A stretch of DNA of 64,000 nt from an uncultured Rubripirellula sp. (lineage in GTDB: Bacteria; Planctomycetota; Planctomycetia; Pirellulales; Pirellulaceae), in NCBI GenBank assembly GCA_938075415.1, contig CALJHC010000018.1, forward strand, positions 110,510 to 174,509. The letters run 5' to 3'. Shown piece by piece: positions 38,080-47,439 of this stretch. The notes below the pieces were generated by a model. That model worked only from the letters and a program-made list of their open reading frames with translations. It made no database searches and was not told the DNA's origin. The position numbers were made by a program, and so were the translations under genes. The first letter of the stretch is position 1. Every line of letters begins with the position of its first letter.

Positions 38080-41000
38080 TTCGCTTTCCACTCCTCTAAC
38101 CGATTGAAATACTGATCCAGCCCGCTCCGAAATTCCTCGGGCAAACCCGGCTGTGCCACTTGATTGGCCTGAATCGCGTTCGTCTCCTCTTTGACTTCCT
38201 GTGGGTTCACACCCGAACCGACCAACGCCAGGGCAGCGACCTCAGTTTTTCCCTTACCGCCACCGCCCGGATCAGCACCGCTTCCACCACTCGCATTCGG
38301 ATTAAAACGTTTCGACTTCAACAGTAACTCAATGATCTCGGTTTCCGCTGCAATCGCCACCGGTCCGGTCTGTGGCTTGAACAGGATCTCGGTAGTCTCT
38401 TCCATCACAGCGGACACCTGCCCAAGCATATTGAGTTCGTTCGCGAAATCACCCTCTGCATTCGGTAATTCCAAAATCTGATCCACCAATGCATCAACGC
38501 GAGCTTGATAACCCTGCTGCAAATCACCTAATCGATTGGCAGCCTCCATGTGCTCGGTGTCCGTAATGACTGGCCGAGACTGTTCTGCCACGCGTGTGCG
38601 TTCGCGCAACTTCACTTCGTCGTCCAATAATTGCAAAACCTCCAGAACAATCGATGGCGGCATACTGCCTTTTGGTTTTCCTCCGGGTGATGCGCCTGAC
38701 TGAGTGACTTCAACCAGGTCTTCGGCCCAACGATCAAGGTTGTCGCTCCAGAATTCCGCTTGAGAGATCGACAGTCCATTTTCCTGCCTCAACTCATTTC
38801 CCAGATCCCTCAAGCCAGCGGTAACGTCCTGTTGCTTCATCTGCTCAAGGACCCGCTGCAAGAGCTGTAAACGACTGCGTTCGAAGTAAGCCGTCATGTC
38901 GTCCATCAAGTCGGAAACGTCCTGACTCGCCTGCAGCTCAATCTCTGACAGTTTCAAAAACGCATCCCCATCGGCGTGTTTCTCTCGATCCGGGACACCG
39001 AACGCATTGGTAACCAGACCGGCCAGACCGGCGGCGACCTTCTGCTGCCCCCGCGAAGCTGCTTTGAGCCGTTTCACCAGAGTGCTGCCCTCGAGGTTGG
39101 CAAGAATTTCATTCATCTCCCCGGCAACCTTATCAAATTCTTCCAGCAGGCCTTCTTGCTCGATCACTGCTTGATCCAGTTCTGTCTCCGGTTGCGAGGG
39201 CTTGGATTCACTCTGCCCATTCCCGGCGAGTTTGGTATCAGCGAAACCTAGTCGGCCCTGTTGAGACTTGGGTTGATTGGATTCTTGCTTGGGCAAATTA
39301 TCAAGATTAAGTTGAGTGGACTCAATGTCGGAAACAGATGGCGTCGGGGGCTTATCCTGATCTCCGTTTTGATCATCCTGGGTCTCACCTGATTTCTCGG
39401 GGTTTTGCGTAAGACGGTTCTGTCCCACCTTCGGTGATTTTGCTGCTGCTTTCTCGCCACCGGGCGATGTCTTCGTTGACGCCTTTTTGAGCAGATCGGC
39501 GACCGAAGGCATTCTCTCCTCAGAGATTTCCTTGAGAACCTGCACCATCTCAGCCCATTCTTCTAGATAATCCGCACCGACTTCGTCGTTCCGCATTGCC
39601 TCACGCAGCAACCCCTCACCGCTGCGAACCAAATTGGACAGCTGCCTTCCGTTTGCCTGTTCCTGATCCGCTTGTTTAGATAAAGCGGCTCGGCCCTCAA
39701 CACCCGTCAGATCATCCAATGGCAGCTCTCTAAGCTCTCGGTTGCGTTGATGAAGCTGCAACTCGCGATCGCGTACATCCAGCGACATTCTGTGCCACCG
39801 GGTCAATTCTGAAGTAAGCCAGATAGCGTGTTCAGAAGGATCGAGTAATTGAAAATAGGAGGCCGGGGAATATTGTCGATGCGCCCCGGGATAATAATCT
39901 TCAACAAAGGCACGCACCGCGACCATCGGTTCTTCAATACCATGCTCTTCCGAGCAAAACGTCGCGGTCAATTGAAGCGACTCGACCTCGACGCCACCGC
40001 CCCCGATCAGCGTTTCCCCTAAAGTATTGCCGATCTCGCCATCGCTAACCTCCGACCAGTTCAATCCAACATGCTTCACTCCGAAATCATCATGGGCGCG
40101 AATTTGAAAGGTGAGAACCTCGGAGGTTAAAAGTACCTTCCTTCGAGGTAAATTTTCGCATACTAAACTTGGTAACTCGTCAGGCTGTGCCTCAATTCGC
40201 AGCAAAAGTTGATCCTTCGCAGAAAGACCGTATCCATCAGACCACTCGACGGGAACCTCCTGATTCTCCTCCACAGTTACCACCGGAGTGATAAAACCAC
40301 TGTCGGATGGTTCAATGGCCGAACCGTTAAACCATACTTTTTCGAGTTCGCGACTCGTCTGCGCATGGAAAGAAACTTGGCTACCGATCACTAGAGATAC
40401 CGTTCCACCACGAATCTCAAACGGGTTCACGCCTTGCCTACCAAGATAAGCCGGCAGTTCTACGTGCGCTGACAAACGCTTCAACTCTGGCCGATGCGTC
40501 GGTTTTAAACGCATGCTGCCACGATAGTCACCAACCGAGAGATCGATAGAGATTGGGTCCACTTGTCCGGGAAGTGAAAATTGATATCGGTTCTGATCGC
40601 GTGGAGTGTCAATCACGACGCTGCCGGCTAATTCTAAATTTGCAACAGCCGGCTTCCAGCGACTAACAGATTTCAATTCCACTGATAAATCAAATGGCTC
40701 GCCATGAGCAACGACAAGTGAGGATGGAAATGAGTCAACCTGTGCAAATGTGAATCGAGGTGTATCCCTCCAAGGCCGAACAAATCGACTCCAAGAGTTC
40801 CAAGCCGCCTCCGAGGATACGCCAAACAGCAGACCACCTAGCAACGCGAAAAGAGCAACGAATTTACCGCGACGTCCATGACGCGGGTTAGGTATCGAGT
40901 TGGTAAAATCAAACTCCGATAATTGCCCAGCAACCTGGCGAATCGCAGCCAACACCAACTCTGGTGAACGTGCCTGCTCGTTCCCATCTGATGACAGATG

Positions 41001-41339
41001 AAGCACCCCAAGCAGTTGGTCTCCGACATTGGGTTGTGTCGCACACAGCAATCGAGCCAGTTGTTCGAAATGCCGGCGCCTCAATATCCAGCGTTCCACC
41101 GCAATCGGAATAGATAAGCTTGTCAGGATAGATCCGAGTAGAATTGAAATCCTGACCCAATTAGGAGTGTCGGTAAAACGATCAAACGAGTAGGTCATCA
41201 GAAAACCGACAAGGATCCCGATCACAGCAATAGCAATCGCTTCCAAAATCTTAAATAACCAAAGCCGTCGCCGGAATGCCAACAACTGTTGACGCAGTCC
41301 CTCCGGAATTTCAAATCGTTGTTCGTTCGACTGATTCAT
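38076..41339 (-). CDS. Large membrane-anchored protein, DUF4175-like
   Basis: The ATG at 41337-41339 gives 1087 residues; a GTG at 41351 with GAGG upstream is the alternative. Two membrane segments lie near residues 30-55 and 62-85. They are followed by an Arg/His-rich cytoplasmic-looking stretch, a third hydrophobic segment near 170, and then a long extracytoplasmic part with Ig-like beta regions (about 200-500) and a helical, Gln/Lys/Glu-rich region. Residues about 640-740 are low-complexity (repeated Gln/Asn/Pro/Ser/Lys). This arrangement resembles the DUF4175-type proteins that accompany MoxR/DUF58/vWA clusters in planctomycetes and alphaproteobacteria. It is the first gene of the four-gene operon down to 32940. 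The function is unknown, possibly envelope assembly. Confidence 0.75.
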   Translation of the reverse strand: MNQSNEQRFEIPEGLRQQLLAFRRRLWLFKILEAIAIAVIGILVGFLMTYSFDRFTDTPNWVRISILLGSILTSLSIPIAVERWILRRRHFEQLARLLCATQPNVGDQLLGVLHLSSDGNEQARSPELVLAAIRQVAGQLSEFDFTNSIPNPRHGRRGKFVALFALLGGLLFGVSSEAAWNSWSRFVRPWRDTPRFTFAQVDSFPSSLVVAHGEPFDLSVELKSVSRWKPAVANLELAGSVVIDTPRDQNRYQFSLPGQVDPISIDLSVGDYRGSMRLKPTHRPELKRLSAHVELPAYLGRQGVNPFEIRGGTVSLVIGSQVSFHAQTSRELEKVWFNGSAIEPSDSGFITPVVTVEENQEVPVEWSDGYGLSAKDQLLLRIEAQPDELPSLVCENLPRRKVLLTSEVLTFQIRAHDDFGVKHVGLNWSEVSDGEIGNTLGETLIGGGGVEVESLQLTATFCSEEHGIEEPMVAVRAFVEDYYPGAHRQYSPASYFQLLDPSEHAIWLTSELTRWHRMSLDVRDRELQLHQRNRELRELPLDDLTGVEGRAALSKQADQEQANGRQLSNLVRSGEGLLREAMRNDEVGADYLEEWAEMVQVLKEISEERMPSVADLLKKASTKTSPGGEKAAAKSPKVGQNRLTQNPEKSGETQDDQNGDQDKPPTPSVSDIESTQLNLDNLPKQESNQPKSQQGRLGFADTKLAGNGQSESKPSQPETELDQAVIEQEGLLEEFDKVAGEMNEILANLEGSTLVKRLKAASRGQQKVAAGLAGLVTNAFGVPDREKHADGDAFLKLSEIELQASQDVSDLMDDMTAYFERSRLQLLQRVLEQMKQQDVTAGLRDLGNELRQENGLSISQAEFWSDNLDRWAEDLVEVTQSGASPGGKPKGSMPPSIVLEVLQLLDDEVKLRERTRVAEQSRPVITDTEHMEAANRLGDLQQGYQARVDALVDQILELPNAEGDFANELNMLGQVSAVMEETTEILFKPQTGPVAIAAETEIIELLLKSKRFNPNASGGSGADPGGGGKGKTEVAALALVGSGVNPQEVKEETNAIQANQVAQPGLPEEFRSGLDQYFNRLEEWKAK

Positions 41340-41756
41340 GAAGCTTATCACGCATGCGGACCTCGAAGGATTCGTTCCTGCCGAGATGCTATAGCCTAAC
41401 CTGATTCACTCTTTTCGACAAAGACAGAGACTAAGATTCAGCCTGCCGCGTCATTCAGGCACAACAACGCGGAACGTCAGTTGGCATCCAACGGTCAATG
41501 CCGCCTGCCAGAGTCCTAGCCAACCTGTGCTTTGGATTCGTCAAAAGAGCACGCGATCACCCTAAAAGCACAGGAATCCCCAAAAGCACAGGAATCGCAA
41601 AAAGCACAGAAATTCCTGCAAAACCTCACTCAGACCAGCACCAATCTCCCGCTGCAAATGCCGGAGAATGCATCTCCTCTGATCATCCAGCCACAAAACG
41701 AGCGTGAACTTCCCCCGGGTCCAATCCCATGCAAAGGGCTCTCGCACTTCTGACCC
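41340..41756. other. Intergenic region with a tandem repeat
   Basis: This 417-bp gap separates the large membrane protein gene from the upstream DUF1552 gene on the same strand. It should contain the promoter of the four-gene operon. The only structure seen is the 18-bp repeat at 41564-41617. Confidence 0.45.
41564..41617. repeat. Three 18-bp tandem repeats
   Basis: Units AAAAGCACAGGAATCCCC, AAAAGCACAGGAATCGCA and AAAAGCACAGAAATTCCT follow one another. They lie between the DUF1552 gene and the envelope operon. Confidence 0.88.
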
Positions 41757-43091
41757 TCAACCCGACAACTCAGTCAATCGTCCACTGCTATCCCCAATCG
41801 CATCCACCGGCGTTCCCATCGCATCAAGCATGGAGAGAAACAGGTTGCCCATTGGTACCTCGTTACCAACGGGTCGAATCAAACTACCGGTCTTCAACTG
41901 ACCACCGGCGCCACCCGCCAAAACGATGGGCAGATCTTCGTGGCGATGTCGGTTGCCGTCGCTGATGCCACTTCCATACAGCACCATGGAATGATCAAGC
42001 AGGGTCCCATCACCCTCAGGAATGCTGTCTAGCTTTCCCAAGAAGTAAGCAAATTGCTCAACAAGATACTGGTCAATTTTTTGCAGTTTCTCAACCAACT
42101 CGATGCGATTTTGATGATGACTCATCTGGTGATGCGCATCTTTAATTCCAACCTCAGTGTAGCGGCGGTTTCCACCTGCATTGTCCAACATTAAGGTCGC
42201 GACGCGGGTGGTGTCGGTCTGAAACCCAATCGCCATCAAATCGTACATCAACCGTGCATGCTCTCGAAACGCCTCCACTCTGCCAAACGGCACTTCCAGA
42301 TCCGGCAAGGCCGCTTGATCTTCTTTCTCAGATCGTTGGATACGAATCTCTATCTCTCGAATGCTAGAGAAATACTCATCAAGCTTTCTTCGATCGGTTC
42401 GAGTCACCCGCCGCATCAAATCGTTGGCATCCTCACGAGCCAAGTCCAAGATACTTTGGCGGAGCATATTTCTTTCATGCCGATCACCCATCTCAGCGTT
42501 ACCAAACATTCGCTCAAACGCCATTCGAGGTGTCACTTCCTTGGGCATTGGCTGCGTTTCGTTTCGCCATGAAATATTCGAGGAGTAGGCGCAGCTGTAT
42601 CCTGAATCGCAACTTCCAGCATTGCGACTCGGTTCCAATCCCAGTTCAAGACTCGGCAAGCGCGTCTCCCCTGACAATTGCGCGGCAGCAATTTGATCAA
42701 CCGAAATACCGAGTCGGATATTTCCGCTGGTCTTCACAGGTCGCGACGCGGTCAGGAAGGTCGAAGCACAACGAGCATGATCACCAGCACCATCTGCGTA
42801 ACCACGTCCATTGTCGTGGGCCAGATTTTCAATGACATTCAATTTGGACTGAAATGGAGTCAGCGATTTCAAGGTCTTGCTAAGGGTCCACTGTTCACCG
42901 TCACCAGTCGGTTTCCAGTCGGGCATGATTGCACCGTTCGGAAAAAAAACGCAGGCCATTCGCACCGGGGATTCAGGTGAATCGCCAGGGTGCAGGGTCG
43001 CGGCACTCGACTTCATCACCTCCAGCATAGGCAGACCGAGCGTTAAGCCCGCACCCCTGAGCACCGTACGACGATTAATGTTGCTAGCCAC
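41757..43091 (-). CDS. DUF1552 domain protein, Tat-exported
   Basis: The 444-residue protein starts at GTG (43089-43091) with AGGAG eight bases upstream. Its N-terminus NINRRTVLRGAGLTLGLPMLE is a twin-arginine signal. The remainder matches DUF1552: MACVFFPNGAIMPDW (45-59), ENLAHDNG, GDHARCASTFLTA, SLELGLEP, CAYSSNISW, and a C-terminal MVLYGSGISDGNRHRHEDLPI typical of the alkaline-phosphatase-like/DUF1501-related fold. DUF1552 proteins are nearly always encoded beside a DUF1592 cytochrome-like partner, as here (97 bp apart). The pair is presumed to act together outside the cytoplasm; the reaction is unknown. Confidence 0.93.
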   Translation of the reverse strand: MASNINRRTVLRGAGLTLGLPMLEVMKSSAATLHPGDSPESPVRMACVFFPNGAIMPDWKPTGDGEQWTLSKTLKSLTPFQSKLNVIENLAHDNGRGYADGAGDHARCASTFLTASRPVKTSGNIRLGISVDQIAAAQLSGETRLPSLELGLEPSRNAGSCDSGYSCAYSSNISWRNETQPMPKEVTPRMAFERMFGNAEMGDRHERNMLRQSILDLAREDANDLMRRVTRTDRRKLDEYFSSIREIEIRIQRSEKEDQAALPDLEVPFGRVEAFREHARLMYDLMAIGFQTDTTRVATLMLDNAGGNRRYTEVGIKDAHHQMSHHQNRIELVEKLQKIDQYLVEQFAYFLGKLDSIPEGDGTLLDHSMVLYGSGISDGNRHRHEDLPIVLAGGAGGQLKTGSLIRPVGNEVPMGNLFLSMLDAMGTPVDAIGDSSGRLTELSG

Positions 43092-43158
43092 CTGAATCTC
43101 CTAAATCGTTGTTTTAATCAATCGTGTCGAACATGCACCCATCAAGACCGCTTCAACC

Positions 43159-43187
43159 CAAATCACCAAATCACCAAATCACCAAAT
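43159..43187. repeat. 8-bp tandem repeat between DUF1592 and DUF1552 genes
   Basis: CAAATCAC is repeated three times from 43159 with a partial fourth unit, immediately after the DUF1592 gene's stop codon. Confidence 0.85.
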
Positions 43188-43188
43188 G

Positions 43189-45849
43189 CTATTTTGGTTT
43201 TGACATTTTGCTAACCTCAACTTCGTTCCACTGGTAGTTGAGAAATGTTCGACTTTGAACCACCTCGGAAATTAGATCCCGTAGACGATAACCGCTGGCT
43301 TCTGTGTTCCTGACAATGTCATCAACAATGCAACGATCCTCAGGACTTAACTCTCGACCAAGAGCAAAGGTCAGCATCCGATGAACCGTAGTCCTGGCAA
43401 ACGCTCTCGCTTCGGTTTCACCAAGCAAAATGGTCAATTCCTCTGCACCCGTGAAGCGTCTTCCACCAGGCAATTCACCCGTCGCATCATTGAAAGCGTT
43501 ACTTGTGTTCTCCATTTGCCTCTTGATCCCCACTGCATCAAATTCCTCCAAACCGAATCCCAATTGGTCCATGACCCGATGACAGGACGAGCAAACCGGA
43601 TCACTTCGGTGTGTCTCCATCTGCTTTCGAAGACTTGCCGTTGCCGAAACGCTTTGGCTTTCATCCAACGAGGGAACATTCGAGGGGGGCTCAGGTGGAG
43701 GTGTACCGAGAACATTTTCGAGGATCCACTTGCCTCGTAACACCGGAGAGGTCCGGCGAGGATAGCTGGTAAGCGTCAGAACGCTCCCGTGAGTCAATAT
43801 CCCCCGACGCCCCGATTGCCCAAGCGACACTCTCACGAAACGCTCACCTTTCACCCCGTCAATTTTATAGTGCTTCGCCAGCTCAGCGTTCAAAAACGAA
43901 TAATCCGCCGTTAGTAGTTCCGTAATTGGCAGGTTCTCCCGAAGGATATGTAGAAAAAGCATTTTCGTTTCCGTAGCCATGGACTTACGCAACGAATCAC
44001 TAAAGGACTCGAACCGCTCAGCATCTGCTTCATGCGTTTCCAGATTTCGAAGCCCCAGCCACTGGGCTGCGAACTGCTCTGCCAAGGCATCGGCTTTCGG
44101 ATCCCTTAACATCCGATCCAGTTGTTTCTCAAAACGTCGTTGATCAAACCCACCTTCTTCGGCAACACGCAGTAATTCCTCATCGGGCAAACTGCTCCAA
44201 AGAAAATAAGAGAGCCGGGTGGCAATCTGAAACGCAGTCAGGCTGACGCTGCCATCCTGATTCACCACACAGTGCTCAGACGGCGACTCAACACGAAAAA
44301 GAAATTTCGGAGAAACCAGAATCGCCGCCACCGCTGCCTGCAGTCCTTGGTAGTAAGTATCACCAAGCTCGGTCCGAGCAGCGACCAACGACACATAACG
44401 ATCTAACTCATCCTGATGGACCGGTCGGCGAAAAGCTCTGCGCAACAACGGCCCCAATGATTCACTGGCTGAGATTTCCACATCGCGCCAATGCCCATCT
44501 TGAAACCTCGCATCTCGTTTGACAATCGAGCGATGACTTGGCGGCAAAGCATCCTTGGGGATCACTTGCGGACCGCTAACTCGAATGGTCCGCACCATGT
44601 GGGGAAACAAATCCGATTGGATCCTTTGATCGGGTTTCAATGGATCACTCAACACGGCTTTGGCACTCTGAACGACCGACTCGTTGAAGCTGGAGATCGA
44701 TGGAAACTCAGTCACACCCAATTGCGGTTCCCGATTCGCATCAATCGCTTGAAAAAACAAGCGATGCTGCCCTTTGCCCAGTTCTAGATCAAAATGAAAC
44801 GTGTTCGACGAACCGCCGCCACCGTAATATTTGACTTCACCGAAAGCCAGTAACCTGCCTTTTTCACCAAAAACTCCGATTCGACTGTTCACTGAGTCAC
44901 GCGTTGAATTGCCACCCGAATAACTCATTCGGTAGCGTCCCTCAAAAGGTGTTTCAAAGTCGATCCAGCAATAAGCATCTTGCTTGAAAAAACGACCGTT
45001 AAAACGCCCCACCTGCGTCTCACCTGATATCAAAAGCTGATCGCTGGCAAATTCACGATCTAACTTAGGAAGAGAGGCGGGATCAATGACCACCTCTGAT
45101 GCGATCAACTCGGCGGCATCCAAGTATTTTTCCATCAACAGCGGTGAGAGAGAAAGAACATCGCCGTTGTTGTCAAAACCGGCTCCAACTTCATCAGAAG
45201 GAAAACCCTCCGCCACGTTGAAATTCGTTCCGAATAAATCACGAATCGAATAAGTGTATTCAGACCGATTCAATCGACGAGCCGTCACTTTTCCCGGTCG
45301 AGGTCGTAGATCACAGGTCACTGAAAATAGCGTGCGGTCCACCAACTCAACAAATGCCTGACGCTCACCCTGTGATGGTTGGCCGACGTCATGTGGTGGC
45401 ATCGCCCCAAAGCTCACCATCTCCAGCACTCGCTGCAGGGAAGAAGACCCCTCCTCCAGGCTCGACAGGGAATCAAAGCCTGACAGATCCAGCTCACCCT
45501 CGCGAGAATCTGCGTCGTGACAATCAATGCAATAAACCTGCAAGAAGGGATAAACCTTTCTCTTCCAACTCTGCTCCAAAGTCCCGTCGTCGCCCGGCAC
45601 GACGCGAATCACTTCTTCAGCGTCACCTGGCAGCGTCAAGATGATCGGGGACACCAATAACGCAAGCACCAGCCTTGAGGCGACTCGCAGCAATGCACCC
45701 GGTGCACAGACCAGACACAACCCCGCATCCCTTTCACCAGACCGAGCTCGCGCTGTTCCATTGGCTGAACGCCAATGAAAACGGCATGAAACTAGCTCGC
45801 GGCGGATAGAAAGCTCGTTCGCACGGTACGATCCTCGAGACGACGACAT
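43189..45849 (-). CDS. DUF1587/DUF1592/DUF1588/DUF1585 PVC cytochrome-like protein
   Basis: The frame has 886 residues. A hydrophobic signal or anchor segment is at about 52-75, unusually far from the ATG, so the true start may lie within the first 50 residues. The c-type heme motif CIDCH (107-111) begins the PVC cytochrome domain, followed by MPPHD. DUF1587 contains VTARRLNRSEYTYSIRDLFG, DUF1592 contains AFQIATRLSYFLWSSLPDEELL, and DUF1588 contains the second CxxCH-like CSSCHRVMDQLGFGLEEFDAVG. DUF1585 ends the protein (LTFALGRELS). It is expected in the periplasm as the electron-transfer partner of the adjacent DUF1552 protein. It is upstream of that gene on the same strand, probably one operon. 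Confidence 0.93.
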   Translation of the reverse strand: MSSSRGSYRANELSIRRELVSCRFHWRSANGTARARSGERDAGLCLVCAPGALLRVASRLVLALLVSPIILTLPGDAEEVIRVVPGDDGTLEQSWKRKVYPFLQVYCIDCHDADSREGELDLSGFDSLSSLEEGSSSLQRVLEMVSFGAMPPHDVGQPSQGERQAFVELVDRTLFSVTCDLRPRPGKVTARRLNRSEYTYSIRDLFGTNFNVAEGFPSDEVGAGFDNNGDVLSLSPLLMEKYLDAAELIASEVVIDPASLPKLDREFASDQLLISGETQVGRFNGRFFKQDAYCWIDFETPFEGRYRMSYSGGNSTRDSVNSRIGVFGEKGRLLAFGEVKYYGGGGSSNTFHFDLELGKGQHRLFFQAIDANREPQLGVTEFPSISSFNESVVQSAKAVLSDPLKPDQRIQSDLFPHMVRTIRVSGPQVIPKDALPPSHRSIVKRDARFQDGHWRDVEISASESLGPLLRRAFRRPVHQDELDRYVSLVAARTELGDTYYQGLQAAVAAILVSPKFLFRVESPSEHCVVNQDGSVSLTAFQIATRLSYFLWSSLPDEELLRVAEEGGFDQRRFEKQLDRMLRDPKADALAEQFAAQWLGLRNLETHEADAERFESFSDSLRKSMATETKMLFLHILRENLPITELLTADYSFLNAELAKHYKIDGVKGERFVRVSLGQSGRRGILTHGSVLTLTSYPRRTSPVLRGKWILENVLGTPPPEPPSNVPSLDESQSVSATASLRKQMETHRSDPVCSSCHRVMDQLGFGLEEFDAVGIKRQMENTSNAFNDATGELPGGRRFTGAEELTILLGETEARAFARTTVHRMLTFALGRELSPEDRCIVDDIVRNTEASGYRLRDLISEVVQSRTFLNYQWNEVEVSKMSKPK

Positions 45850-46053
45850 CGTGGTTCTAGCTCAGAGTTGCGGCGTTCAATTCAAGTCCGAAGGGGATTC
45901 GGGCATCGAACGCCGGGTGGGAAATCTGGTGGGTCCGCTCGTGACTATCCCAAGCGGATGCGTCCCATGTTAGTTGTTTATCCGCACAGCTACCAGCGAA
46001 ACCAACAGTAGGCAACAAAACGGTCCAAATTCGTTCCGGGTAAAAAAACGTTC

Positions 46054-46449
46054 CTACCTCAATAAACCAAGATCAGGAAGCCTTTTCGGGAGACCGTTTC
46101 TTCCCACACACGCGATCACCGAGTTGGCCTCGACAATCAGTTCCTCTCCCCGCATCAAGCGATAACGATGTCGCAGCCTCACCTTTCTTACCTCGACCAA
46201 CTCGGTTTCAAGCTCTAAAAGGTCATCAAACTCCGCTGCAGAGTGGTACTGGACTTGCATTTCTGTCACTACCAACATGCACCCGTTGTCCTCAATTTCC
46301 TTGTAACGCACTCCCTCAGCCCGAAGCATTTCCACGCGTCCACGTTCAAAATAATTGAGGTAGTTCGCGTGATGGACTCGCCTTTGCCCGTCCGTTTCCT
46401 GATAGGTGACACGAATGTTAATACGATGCGAATGCAATGCCTTCCCCAC
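46054..46449 (-). CDS. YbgC/4-hydroxybenzoyl-CoA thioesterase-like acyl-CoA thioesterase
   Basis: The 131-residue hot-dog-fold protein starts at GTG (46447-46449). The diagnostic N-terminal region is YQETDGQRRVHHANYLNYFERGR (16-38): the Asp of ETD aligns with the catalytic Asp of the 4HBT family, and HANYLNYFERGR is the conserved helix. It should hydrolyse acyl-CoA thioesters in the cytoplasm. In the family signature the residues after the Asp are usually A-G-G-V-V-Y; here they are G-Q-R-R-V-H, a modest departure. YbgC homologues often neighbour tol-pal genes, but none are here. Confidence 0.85.
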   Translation of the reverse strand: MGKALHSHRINIRVTYQETDGQRRVHHANYLNYFERGRVEMLRAEGVRYKEIEDNGCMLVVTEMQVQYHSAAEFDDLLELETELVEVRKVRLRHRYRLMRGEELIVEANSVIACVGRNGLPKRLPDLGLLR

Positions 46450-46825
46450 AAGAACTAGTCCTTCTTTTTGATGACACCCGCCCTGAACCGTAACCGTAAT
46501 GGGTCAATTGCAAAGTCAGTCACAATCCGAGTCAATGGCTATGCTTCCCGCATGCTGCTGTTCGGCGACCCTTCGATCCTGCGTCGAATGAGTCGGAGAC
46601 CTCAAAACCCGACTTTTACGATCCTGCCCCACCGATGGTCAAAAACCCTGTACGCCCCGCCTTCGCAAACCACCCAAACGGAAAAGCTTACCCGTAACCA
46701 ACCACTGCTCACCAACGATTTGACCATATTCTGTTGGAAAGCATAGACTACGCAGGTAACGCTCCAACATCGGCAGGATTTACTTTCGGCCCACCGCAAG
46801 GGGCCGAAAAAGGGATGACCAAGCG
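46450..46825. other. Divergent intergenic region with a leader hairpin
   Basis: This 376-bp gap separates the divergent thioesterase and ACT-protein genes. The only structure noted is the inverted repeat at 46784-46809 in front of the ACT gene. Short frames are not convincing. Confidence 0.45.
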
Positions 46826-46829
46826 ATGA
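46784..46829 (+). promoter_or_regulatory. Leader hairpin and four-codon overlapping ORF before the ACT gene
   Basis: TTTCGGCCC (46784-46792) pairs perfectly with GGGCCGAAA (46801-46809) around an 8-nt loop. A tiny frame ATG-ACC-AAG-CGA-TGA (46815-46829) follows, and its stop overlaps the ATG of the ACT gene at 46826. There is no T tract after the stem, so it is not a plus-strand terminator. A role in translation control is possible but is inference. Confidence 0.5.
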
Positions 46830-47329
46830 GCATCGGAAACGACTCCACGACAAAGTTCCAGACACTGCGCGGGCATAATTTTCCTGCGATCAGACAGTTC
46901 ACGATCTTCCTCGAGAATCGTGTCGGACAGCTATTGGAGGTGGTGAAGCGATTTGAAGGAACCGGCATCCGCGTCTGTGCACTATCGATCAATGATGCGG
47001 CCGAGTGCGCGTTTGTTCGCTTCTTGGTCAGTGACGCCGATCGAGGAAGAGAAATTCTCGAACGCAGTGGCCTCAGTATTATTGAAACCGACCTTGTCGG
47101 TGTGGAACTTCCCAGCGGACCACAACCTCTCCTTCGTGTCTGCACCGCACTGCTTCAAGCGGAACTGAATATCATTCAGGCCTATCCACTGATTGTCAGA
47201 CCAAACGGAAAGCCAGCAGTCGCGATCATGGTGGAGAACATTGAGCTTGCAATGGAAACGCTTCGCGAAAAAGGTTTCACCATTATCTCCGAGGGCGACC
47301 TAGGGGATGATCCTATCCGCGAAAACTGA
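46826..47329 (+). CDS. Double-ACT-domain regulatory protein
   Basis: The 167-residue cytoplasmic protein consists of two tandem ACT domains and nothing else. ACT1 covers about residues 20-85 (QFTIFLENRVGQLLEVVKRF is its beta-alpha start) and ACT2 about 97-160 (LLRVCTALLQAELNIIQAYP). ACT domains bind amino acids. Stand-alone double-ACT proteins resemble acetolactate synthase regulatory subunits without their catalytic partner, and proteins of this size are conserved in planctomycetes with no assigned role. It is the only plus-strand gene in a long minus-strand block. The ligand cannot be read from the sequence. Confidence 0.85.
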   Translation: MSIGNDSTTKFQTLRGHNFPAIRQFTIFLENRVGQLLEVVKRFEGTGIRVCALSINDAAECAFVRFLVSDADRGREILERSGLSIIETDLVGVELPSGPQPLLRVCTALLQAELNIIQAYPLIVRPNGKPAVAIMVENIELAMETLREKGFTIISEGDLGDDPIREN

Positions 47330-47439
47330 CGGATTAACAGACCACGCCGTTCCATTAACTTTCGAAGCTGAGTCCAATCGGTACCGTCGAATTGCACACG
47401 GCGATCGTCTCTGCGATGCCCTGCAAACCAACTTCACGC

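Noticed and set aside
41562..41747. Minus-strand frame with FLCFLRFLCF repeats
   Set aside because: It is a direct translation of the 18-bp repeat array at 41564-41617.
46784..46809. Rho-independent terminator
   Set aside because: The stem is followed by A and G residues, not T, on the plus strand, and the minus strand has no gene ending into it.
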